The notes under the pieces are model-generated. The model did not search any database. It had not been told where the DNA came from and saw only the letters and a list, made by a program, of their open reading frames with translations. From the NCBI RefSeq assembly GCF_001904655.1, contig NZ_MRCC01000009.1, positions 62,001-126,000 on the forward strand: a DNA stretch of 64,000 nucleotides, given 5' to 3'. This DNA is from Chroogloeocystis siderophila 5.2 s.c.1 (lineage in GTDB: Bacteria > Cyanobacteriota > Cyanobacteriia > Cyanobacteriales > Chroococcidiopsidaceae). The translations under genes were made by a program, and so were the position numbers. This document shows positions 18,196 to 25,544 of the stretch, in pieces (positions within the stretch are counted from its first letter, which is position 1; every line of letters begins with the position of its first letter).

Positions 18196-19290
18196 CTAAC
18201 TACTCAGCCACAAACATACTCCAACTAAAATAACGTTTATCAAGTAAAAAACAGCAACAACTTGTAATTCTGACCAGCCGGAGAGTTCTAAGTGGTGGTG
18301 TAAAGGTGCCATTTTAAATAAACGTTTGCCGACACCGTTGTTATCTTTCGTTGCTTTATAGTAACCGACTTGCGCCATAACAGAGAGCGTTTCCACAAAA
18401 AAGATACCACTGAGAACGAATAATGCCCAAAGCGTGTTACTCAGTAATCCAACAGCAGCTAAGGCACCGCCTAAGGCAAGCGAACCTGTATCTCCCATAA
18501 ATACGCGGGCTGGGTTACGATTGTGTACCAAAAAGCCTAAACAGCTACCACTCATACAAGCACAGAAAATCATTAATGCAGACGCTGTAGGCGCAACTAA
18601 GGCACCTAATCCTAAGAAGGCGATCGCAACTGTTCCCCCAGCTAAGCCATCAACGCCGTCTGTTAAGTTAGTCGCATTACTCTCTGCTACCAGCACAAAA
18701 ACTGCCAACAGCCAAAATAGCAAACCTAATGGCAAAGTATAACCAAAAGGTAAGCTGACTGTAGTAATACTAGCTTGACTCCACCACAGCCACAAACAAA
18801 ATACCCCTGCAACCCCAATTTGCAAAGCCAACTTCATCCGTGGCGAAATTCCTTTATTCGATTTGCGTCGGAGAATTTGCCAATCATCAAGCCAACCAAT
18901 CGCCGCATATCCCAATGACAACAAACATACTGCAACGACGTTAGTTGCAAAACTCGATAAAATTACCGCACAGACAATCCCGACAGGTATAAAAAACACG
19001 CCTCCCATAGTTGGCGTGCCTGCTTTCTTTAAGTGCGCTTGCGGACCATCCTCACGAATGACTTGCCCAGTTTTTAACTTAACTAGCAATGGCACGACAC
19101 CATACCCTATCCCCGCAGTTATGACTCCACAGGTAATCAAAGGTAGACTGAGCGAAGTCACTTGCCAAGGCAATCGATTTGCGCTCCAATCTAAAACGAA
19201 TGTGGCAACGCTTAGTGCCACGCTCAATAACACAAGTAAATTAGTACCAGATAAATAAAATGAAGATTCCGAAGATGATTTAGCTTCCAC
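18196..19290 (-). CDS. mraY: phospho-N-acetylmuramoyl-pentapeptide transferase
   Basis: Makes lipid I from UDP-MurNAc-pentapeptide and undecaprenyl phosphate. About ten membrane helices are present, with motifs KKAGTPTMGG, the Asp pair GWLDDWQ, SNATNLTDGVDGLAGG, VFMGDTGSLALGG and the cytoplasmic PLHHHLELSGW. The 364 residues are normal; the first roughly 25 form a variable N-terminus. It stands alone, outside any visible cell-division cluster. Confidence 0.97.
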   Translation of the reverse strand: MEAKSSSESSFYLSGTNLLVLLSVALSVATFVLDWSANRLPWQVTSLSLPLITCGVITAGIGYGVVPLLVKLKTGQVIREDGPQAHLKKAGTPTMGGVFFIPVGIVCAVILSSFATNVVAVCLLSLGYAAIGWLDDWQILRRKSNKGISPRMKLALQIGVAGVFCLWLWWSQASITTVSLPFGYTLPLGLLFWLLAVFVLVAESNATNLTDGVDGLAGGTVAIAFLGLGALVAPTASALMIFCACMSGSCLGFLVHNRNPARVFMGDTGSLALGGALAAVGLLSNTLWALFVLSGIFFVETLSVMAQVGYYKATKDNNGVGKRLFKMAPLHHHLELSGWSELQVVAVFYLINVILVGVCLWLSS

Positions 19291-19602
19291 GAAAATCCCT
19301 CACCACAGCACATTTTTGGGCATTCACACCTTGGTTTCTCGATGGCGATCATTTCACCAAAAAACTAGAGTAACCAGCATAGAGTTTAAGGGGTGTTTGA
19401 TTTGCCGTCAAACGAAATTGCTAGGAAGGTTTTCCGGTAATTCATTCGTATTGCCAAAAATAACTCTGTTGAAGTAGTCTTTTGCCCCCCAACCCTCACC
19501 AGTTCCTACAGTGGGGAATTAGGGATAGGGGTTCCCAATCTGGAGGTGTCCTCATTGAGGCGGAAGCTATGTGTATACACCGCAGGTTTTAGCGGCATAA
19601 TG
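19291..19602. other. intergenic region, no gene recognised
   Basis: About 310 bases between mraY and the DUF3134 gene. It contains an imperfect palindromic patch around 19488-19532 (CCCCCAACCCTCACC ... GGGATAGGGGTTCCC) of the dispersed type common in this window. I see no open reading frame with family likeness and no clear promoter. Confidence 0.3.
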
Positions 19603-19836
19603 TTAATCTTCCACTTCGACGATATCATCGTCATCCTCAAGGTCGTAGGACATATCATCAGGGTCCATCAAACCTGCAATCTCTTCTTCATCATCCAAAT
19701 AATTTGGTTCTTGGTTGTCACGCGCTATCAAGCGACCTGATGACTCTAACCAATCGAGTAACGAAGATTCATTCTTTAAAGGAATCACACCAGCTGGTTG
19801 ATCGCGAGGTTCTTCACGCAGAGCAGAGTTACGCAT
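19603..19836 (-). CDS. DUF3134 family protein
   Basis: A 77-residue acidic protein of a family restricted to cyanobacteria. Its core is REEPRDQPAGVIPLKNESSL, LDWLESSGRLIARD and the very acidic tail DDEEEIAGLMDPDDMSYDLEDDDDIVEVED. It is soluble, with no signal peptide. Function is unknown. It is monocistronic; the start ATG 19836 gives the usual N-terminus MRNSALREEPR. Confidence 0.9.
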   Translation of the reverse strand: MRNSALREEPRDQPAGVIPLKNESSLLDWLESSGRLIARDNQEPNYLDDEEEIAGLMDPDDMSYDLEDDDDIVEVED

Positions 19837-20104
19837 AATGCAAGTCTTGTGAAACTAAATTGACTATTCTATCTATACACTTCAAGTTTATCAATATCAA
19901 CAAATCGTTGAAAACCTACGTTGATTACAGTGGCGGCACATCTACCTAGTGCAATCTTGGTGCTGACAATTGTCAAAAAACTTATTAGCCGTCAGCGACG
20001 CAATCGACTGAGAATAGTTAGCATAGTTCGCCAAGTGAGTTGGAGTGAGGCTCATCAACCTCGATACTCTAAAAGTTGATGTTGTAGAAATAGGCAAGGG
20101 TGCG

Positions 20105-20686
20105 ATGGTAGACAAGGCAACATTATTAGAAGCGATCGCCGGCAAGAATCGGGGATTACTCGCAACGGAACAAGACAAGCAAGCGATTTTAATTGCGATC
20201 ACTCAATTAGAAGACCGTAACCCTACTCCTCGCCCCGTCGAAGCTGGAGAATTGCTGGAAGGTAACTGGCGACTTCTGTACACTACAAGTAAAGGTTTAC
20301 TAAATATTGACCAATTGCCATTACTCAAGCTTGGTCAAATTTATCAATGTATTCGCGTCGCAACAACCAGCATATACAACATTGCAGAAGTTTATGGCGT
20401 TCCTTTTTTAGAAGGCATGGTAGCAGTTAGCGCGCGGTTTGAGCCAATGAGCGATCGCCGCGTAAAAGTCAAATTCGAGCGCTCGATTCTCGGATTACAA
20501 CGTCTAGTAAGCTATAAGTCTCCAGGTGAGTTTATTTCGCAGATTGAAGCTGGTAAAAGATTTGCAGCAGTTGATTTTCGGTTGGATAGCCGCGAACAAC
20601 AAGGATGGTTAGATATTACTTATCTTGATAATGACTTACGTATTGGACGCGGTAACGAAGGTAGCGTCTACGTGTTGAGTAAATAG
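20105..20686 (+). CDS. PAP/fibrillin family protein
   Basis: About 193 residues of the plastid-lipid-associated/fibrillin lipocalin-like family, which binds lipids or quinones at thylakoids. Visible hallmarks are LLEAIAGKNRGL, LEGNWRLLYTTSKGLLNID, VSARFEPMSDRRVKVKFERS and the C-terminal WLDITYLDNDLRIGRGNEGS followed by VYVL. I start at ATG 20105 (MVDKATLLEAI); the frame is open to 20045, but the extra residues are not family sequence. The neighbours give no pathway hint. Confidence 0.9.
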   Translation: MVDKATLLEAIAGKNRGLLATEQDKQAILIAITQLEDRNPTPRPVEAGELLEGNWRLLYTTSKGLLNIDQLPLLKLGQIYQCIRVATTSIYNIAEVYGVPFLEGMVAVSARFEPMSDRRVKVKFERSILGLQRLVSYKSPGEFISQIEAGKRFAAVDFRLDSREQQGWLDITYLDNDLRIGRGNEGSVYVLSK

Positions 20687-20707
20687 CGATCGCAATTTTG
20701 TCAATAA

Positions 20708-22573
20708 CTATATTATGGACGCGATTAATGCTGCCGCTGCATTTTTATCTAAAGGTTTAGAAAATAGGTATCCTTGTCCATATTTACACTGTAGCGTTTT
20801 CATTTGCATCATTTGTTCGACGGTTTCTATTCCTTCTGCGATCGCGTCCATACCTAAATTCTGAGCCAGTGACATAATAACCTGAACAATCTTTGTTTTC
20901 TCATCACTTCTGTTGATAGTGTTAATAAAAGAACGATCAATTTTGAGGACATCAACAGGAAAGCGGTGTAGAGAACTCAAAGATGAATAGCCTGTACCAA
21001 AGTCATCGAGATATATTTCAATACCTAAATCTCTTAATTGCAGAAGCATTGCAGTTGCAGATTCTGCATTCTCCATAATTGTACTTTCTGTAATTTCCAA
21101 CTTTAAGCTATGTGCATCAAGATTCGTTGATTGCAGAATATGTACTATTTGCTCAACTATATCTGGTTGTGAAAACTGTTTGCTAGAAAGATTCACGCTC
21201 ATTGTTAAAGATTGAGCAGAAAATTCTAACTGCCATGTACGCAACTGACGGCACGCCTCGAAAAGTACCCAATAGCCAATCGGAACAATCGCTCCAGTTT
21301 CTTCTGCTACCGAAATAAAATCTACTGGGTTAAGCAAGCTACGCGTTGGATGTTGCCAGCGGATCAGCGCTTCAAAACCAGTAATTTTTTCCGTTTCCAC
21401 TAAGACAATCGGCTGGTAGTAAACCTCAAACTCTTGACGTTCAATTGCGCGTCGTAGATCGTTCTCTAGTTGCAAAAGCTTGACAACCGAGTCGTGCATT
21501 TCTGTATCAAAAACTTCGTAACGAGCCTTACCAAGAACTTTCGCTCGATACATTGCCGTGTCAGCATCGCGAAGCAAATCTTCAGCTTGGCGATCAGCTG
21601 TTGTGCTGAGGGCGATGCCTGTACTAATGCTAGTAAAGACCTCGTGTCCCGTCAGGTTGAATGGCAATGACAGTTTAGCTTGAAGCCGCTCCGCTACATC
21701 AATAGCGTCATTAATATTCTTAATATTATCAAGCAAAATAACAAACTCATCGCCTCCAAGGCGAGCCACCGTATCCTCAGGGCGCAAACACGCCTTTAAT
21801 CTACAGGCAGTGGCAATGAGTAGCTGATCGCCAACCATATGCCCAAGGCTATCATTAACAACCTTAAACCGATCTAAATCGATAAAAAGCACAGCAAACA
21901 AATAGTCTGTCTGCCATTTTGCCTTTAAAATTGCCGACTTCAACCGCTTTATAAACAGCGATCGATTTGGCAAACCTGTTAATTCATCATGAAAAACATG
22001 ATGCCGTAGTTTCGCTTCTGATTTCTGGCGTTTAACAATGTTTTGTTTCAAATCTTTTAAATTGCGTCGCAACTCTAATTGCGCTACGACTTGATCAGCT
22101 AGAATTCTTAGAAATTGTATTTGTTCGCAACTTAATTCGCGTGGTACATGATCGAGTACACATAAAGTTCCTAATATAAAACCGTCAGGAGTAATTAAGG
22201 GCGCACCCGCATAAAATCGAATTCGAGCATCGCCAACGACAAAAGGGTTGGTGGCAAACCGCTCATCCACTAAAGTGTCTGGAACAACGAATAATTCAGC
22301 TAGCTCGATAGTATAAGCGCAGAAAGTAATATCGCGGGGTTCTTCTGTTGCCATGAACCCTATTTTTGATTTGAACCACTGGCGCTGGGCATCGACTAAA
22401 CTAATCGCTGCAATTGGAGTTTTGCAGATGTAAGCAGCCAAGCGAGTGATGTTATCAAAGTGTGCTTCAGGAACAGTATCTAAAATCTGGTACTGACAAA
22501 GCGCTTTCAAACGCTTGATTTCTGTCTCAGGTAGTTTACGCTGCCAATAAGAGTTGGTACGACTCGGAAGCAT
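20708..22573 (-). CDS. GAF-GGDEF-EAL cyclic-di-GMP signalling protein
   Basis: 621 residues, cytoplasmic. The order is: a GAF domain (about 25-172, with TFCAYTI and YAGAPLITPDGFILGTLCVLD), a GGDEF domain (about 190-355), then an EAL domain (about 370-618). The cyclase signature is intact (RLGGDEF, 271-277). The phosphodiesterase side is also intact (EAL at 401-403, LDDFGTGYSSLS, KIDRSFI, AEGIET), so the protein could make or break c-di-GMP. The GAF domain is the type found after MLPSR...LCQYQILDT leaders and may sense light, redox or a small ligand. It is a single gene. Confidence 0.95.
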   Translation of the reverse strand: MLPSRTNSYWQRKLPETEIKRLKALCQYQILDTVPEAHFDNITRLAAYICKTPIAAISLVDAQRQWFKSKIGFMATEEPRDITFCAYTIELAELFVVPDTLVDERFATNPFVVGDARIRFYAGAPLITPDGFILGTLCVLDHVPRELSCEQIQFLRILADQVVAQLELRRNLKDLKQNIVKRQKSEAKLRHHVFHDELTGLPNRSLFIKRLKSAILKAKWQTDYLFAVLFIDLDRFKVVNDSLGHMVGDQLLIATACRLKACLRPEDTVARLGGDEFVILLDNIKNINDAIDVAERLQAKLSLPFNLTGHEVFTSISTGIALSTTADRQAEDLLRDADTAMYRAKVLGKARYEVFDTEMHDSVVKLLQLENDLRRAIERQEFEVYYQPIVLVETEKITGFEALIRWQHPTRSLLNPVDFISVAEETGAIVPIGYWVLFEACRQLRTWQLEFSAQSLTMSVNLSSKQFSQPDIVEQIVHILQSTNLDAHSLKLEITESTIMENAESATAMLLQLRDLGIEIYLDDFGTGYSSLSSLHRFPVDVLKIDRSFINTINRSDEKTKIVQVIMSLAQNLGMDAIAEGIETVEQMMQMKTLQCKYGQGYLFSKPLDKNAAAALIASII

Positions 22574-22677
22574 AGCAAGCTTGGTACACGAACTATGATC
22601 GGTGTTTAGTCAATTTTTCCGGCAATAAAGTGATTATACTTGTTTGCTCTGCTGACAATACCAACCTATGCTTGATG

Positions 22678-22712
22678 CATGGGTAATATTCTAAAAAAGG
22701 ATATCACCCATG
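22678..22712. repeat. imperfect hairpin upstream of the GAF-GGDEF-EAL gene
   Basis: CATGGGTAATAT and ATATCACCCATG pair with one mismatch around an 11-base A-rich centre. It lies about 105 bases before the start of the 2OG... side gene's neighbour, the c-di-GMP gene, on the reverse strand. Its role is unknown; it could be an operator or an mRNA structure. Confidence 0.35.
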
Positions 22713-22844
22713 TCCATAAATAACTCAGATCGCTACAACAGCATTTGTAAGTATAAGTTTTGTCACACGCCTAATTAAGCATTGTGAGTCAAAACTCAGC
22801 TTGTCGTCACTATCGTAAACAATAACTGATGAAATGAAGAGCTA

Positions 22845-23675
22845 CTAACTCCAATATGTAAGAGGTACATTCTGACCGCGATAGCCTACAAAGCATGACA
22901 TCGATACTCGCGGACCTTGTTTTGATGGACGTACGGCATGAATTCGCCCTGAATCAAACAGAACTAAATCACCGGCGCGTGGTTTGTACAGCACTTCTGA
23001 CGATGGGAGCTTGTTTTGATCAAAGTGTAGTTCGTCACGAGCAAGTTCGAGAAACTCTTGATAAGACGGTTTCATTCCCCAAATCTCTAACTCTCCACCG
23101 AATTTTGCTTCGCGTAAGTATATATTTGCAGAAAGCTGAGACAAGAGCAGCCCATCGCTGCAGTTATCTACAATATCGCGCGCTAAGACGTCTTGATGCG
23201 GGGGAAGTTCAAAGCTATCCTCGAACATCCGTGCAATACCCACCATCATCGGTCGTCCGTGGATATTTTCAAGCCGAGCGCCTGCTGACCATATCTCTTC
23301 AAGTTCAACTCGTAGCTTATCGATTGGGGAAAGGTAGGGAAAGCAAGTATTCCTGATGGTATTACGCATACGCTGAGCTTCTGCATAGTAACGCTCTAGG
23401 AGTACTGGATCTCCTTTGGTCTCAAAAAAAGTTATTCCCGTTCTTTGAACACCAACATTTTGCGCTCTTATGTAACGGGAAAACTCTGGAAGCTTTAGCA
23501 ATCTTTTGCACAGATGCTCGCAAAGCCACTTTGGGTAGTAGTTGGAAACACATAAGGCAATAAATTTACCTTGCACTAAATCAACTAAGTCTTGTCGTGT
23601 GAGAACTTTTGTCGTTTTAATCGGTAATGTTTTAATGTCTTGAGCCAACTCTTTACGAGCTATGCTGAGTTTCAT
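22845..23675 (-). CDS. 2-oxoglutarate/Fe(II)-dependent oxygenase
   Basis: 276 residues. The iron facial triad is HxD at His160/Asp162 (ELPPHQDVLARD) and His246 (GRIHAVRPS). Arg256 (GPRVSMS) is placed to bind 2-oxoglutarate, and LVLFDSGRIHAV is the expected beta-strand/His context. The N-terminal 110 residues, rich in Lys/Arg helices, match nothing I recognise. A GGAGG ribosome-binding site eight bases before ATG 23675 fixes the start. The hydroxylation substrate is unknown: no peptide, NRPS or sugar pathway lies beside it. Prolyl-hydroxylase-like enzymes share this layout. Confidence 0.85.
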   Translation of the reverse strand: MKLSIARKELAQDIKTLPIKTTKVLTRQDLVDLVQGKFIALCVSNYYPKWLCEHLCKRLLKLPEFSRYIRAQNVGVQRTGITFFETKGDPVLLERYYAEAQRMRNTIRNTCFPYLSPIDKLRVELEEIWSAGARLENIHGRPMMVGIARMFEDSFELPPHQDVLARDIVDNCSDGLLLSQLSANIYLREAKFGGELEIWGMKPSYQEFLELARDELHFDQNKLPSSEVLYKPRAGDLVLFDSGRIHAVRPSKQGPRVSMSCFVGYRGQNVPLTYWS

Positions 23676-24026
23676 ATCAATCCTCCAAGAAAGTAAATTT
23701 GGGATGAAACTAATTTAGTTACAGAAAGCCCATAAACTCATCAAAAACATACCTGAAAGTTTCAACAACATCCCTAGAAGTTATGGAAAACTGAGAAAAG
23801 ACTGAATCGGTTACTAACTTGTGAGGTGTTGACCTTCATTCGAGCAATTCGTTGCTAATGATTTGAGTATGAATTGTGGATGCTCTGCGACTCGCTGGGG
23901 GTGCTGCCAATTAACAGCCTTGACAAGATGTTTATAAATCAAATAAAAAGGCTATATACAAACTGCATTTATCTATAAGCCTCTTGAATAAATTAAAATT
24001 GAATAAAGCTAGTCATTAATAGCTCT
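23676..24026. other. intergenic region, nothing recognised
   Basis: About 350 bases upstream of both the oxygenase gene and the nuclease gene, so it must hold two divergent promoters. No palindrome or repeat of note was seen apart from the GGAGG ribosome-binding site at its left edge. Confidence 0.3.
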
Positions 24027-24809
24027 ATGCGTTTATCTCAAGGGCAGCTAAACTTACTTGAACGTTGCCCGCGTCAGTTTCAGCATACTTATTTAGAGCA
24101 ACTTGCGTCACCTGCGAGTTTAGAACAACAAGAACGGCTGATGTGGGGAAGTCGATTTCACTTGCTCATGCAGCAGCGCGAACTGGGTTTGCCAATTGCA
24201 TCTTTAGTGCGAGAAGATACTCAATTACAACGCTGGATCAGTTCTTTGGCAAGCGTTGCACCAGACATCTTAACACCAGATATTGCGAGCCAAGCCTTCC
24301 GTGAAAGCGAACATTGCCGCACGTTGCAAGTTCAAGATTATTTATTAACGGTGATTTATGATTTATTGATCGCCGACGATCGCCAAGCCCAAATTCTTGA
24401 TTGGAAGACTTACCCCAAACCTCAAAACCGCCGCGCTTTGCAACAAAACTGGCAAACACGTCTTTACTTATATGTGCTAGCAGAAACGAGCGAATACGTA
24501 CCCGAACAGTTGTCGATGACTTACTGGTTTATTCAATCTGAGGATCAGCCACAAAGTCTGAAGTTTACTTACAACAATGTTCAGCATGAAAAAACAGCCC
24601 AACAACTAAATGACCTATTAAGTCAACTTACACAGTGGTTACAACGTTACGAACACGGTGAACCATTTCCCCAAGTCACATCAGGTAGTAAGTTTTGTGA
24701 TCTTTGTCAGTATGCAACACGCTGTAACCGCGATCGCTACGATGAAGAAGTCACTTCTTTACAGCACTTGCTGCCAAATCTTGTAAATATCCAAGAAGTC
24801 CCTTTGTAA
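24027..24809 (+). CDS. PD-(D/E)XK nuclease with probable Fe-S cluster (RecB/Cas4-like)
   Basis: 260 residues. Nuclease motifs in order: His45 (GSRFHLLMQ), Asp112 (VIYDLLI), Asp125-x-Lys127 (ILDWKT) and Q143xxxY147. Four cysteines, Cys14 (LERCPRQF) and Cys224, Cys227, Cys233 (FCDLCQYATRC), form the split pattern that holds a 4Fe-4S cluster in Cas4, AddB and related nucleases. No cas genes are nearby. It is followed 22 bases later by a GNAT gene and then recJ. A role in DNA end processing is inferred. Confidence 0.85.
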   Translation: MRLSQGQLNLLERCPRQFQHTYLEQLASPASLEQQERLMWGSRFHLLMQQRELGLPIASLVREDTQLQRWISSLASVAPDILTPDIASQAFRESEHCRTLQVQDYLLTVIYDLLIADDRQAQILDWKTYPKPQNRRALQQNWQTRLYLYVLAETSEYVPEQLSMTYWFIQSEDQPQSLKFTYNNVQHEKTAQQLNDLLSQLTQWLQRYEHGEPFPQVTSGSKFCDLCQYATRCNRDRYDEEVTSLQHLLPNLVNIQEVPL

Positions 24810-24831
24810 AGGACTGAATAGGAAATGAGTT

Positions 24832-25467
24832 ATGACGCATGATCCGAGCGATTCGGTAAATACATCCTCAGTTTATGTCCGCGAGCTAGAAATTGATGAC
24901 CTTGCTCCTGTCTATCACTTGGGAGAAAAGTTATTTACCAGTGATTTATATCCTTACTTGTACCGTACGTGGGATAAGTGGGAAGTGATCGGACTTTATA
25001 ACACCGATCCTGAATACTGTCTCGTTGCAGAAATCGACGGTGAACTCGCAGGATTTATCTTAGGAACTGTCATTACAAAAGGTTCTTGGACATACGGTTA
25101 CATTATCTGGTTAGGAGTTAACCCCAATTTTCAACGCCGTGGTGTCGGTGACACGTTGGTAGACAAACTTATTGAACGCATGATTGAAGATGGAGCGCGG
25201 TTTATGCTCGTTGATACCGATCCTGCGAATGTACCTGCAGTGAAATTTTTTCAACGCAAGGGCTTTGGTAACAGCCGTCAGCACATCTTCTTATCGATGA
25301 ATTTAAGTAAAAATGAATACTATGGTAGGCTCATTGCTTACGAACGGCAAAAAGCAGAAAGGGCAGGTTATAAGCGATCGCGTCCTGCTGCACTATCACG
25401 CAAACCCGAAGGTATTCCTGGTGAGGTTGCCCTCAATTCTCTAGTAGACGAAAATAATCAGCAGTGA
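24832..25467 (+). CDS. GNAT-family N-acetyltransferase
   Basis: 211 residues. The acetyl-CoA site is seen as WLGVNPNFQRRGVGDTLVD, and the fold core as GELAGFILGTVIT and PANVPAVKFFQRKGFGNSRQH. The overall pattern is of RimI-like protein or small-amine acetyltransferases. The last roughly 40 residues are a basic, disordered tail. It starts 22 bases after the nuclease gene and is probably cotranscribed with it. Substrate unknown. Confidence 0.88.
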   Translation: MTHDPSDSVNTSSVYVRELEIDDLAPVYHLGEKLFTSDLYPYLYRTWDKWEVIGLYNTDPEYCLVAEIDGELAGFILGTVITKGSWTYGYIIWLGVNPNFQRRGVGDTLVDKLIERMIEDGARFMLVDTDPANVPAVKFFQRKGFGNSRQHIFLSMNLSKNEYYGRLIAYERQKAERAGYKRSRPAALSRKPEGIPGEVALNSLVDENNQQ

Positions 25468-25500
25468 AGGGCTTGTTTATTTTACTTCTCTAAACTCTAT

Positions 25501-25539
25501 GGGCAAGGCAAGCCTTGCCCTTCTGACCCCTGACCCCTC
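25501..25539. repeat. palindrome plus CTGACCC repeat before recJ
   Basis: GGGCAAGGC, AA, GCCTTGCCC is a perfect 20-base palindrome (25501-25520). It is followed by TTCTGACCCCTGACCCCTCA, a copy of the dispersed TCAGGGGTCAGGG word. It belongs to the same family as the insertion in anmK (2930-2948). Confidence 0.6.
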
Positions 25540-25544
25540 AGTTT

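Noticed and set aside
24027-24809. Cas4 of a CRISPR system
   Set aside because: The four-Cys nuclease pattern is shared, but there are no cas genes or repeat-spacer arrays anywhere in the window.
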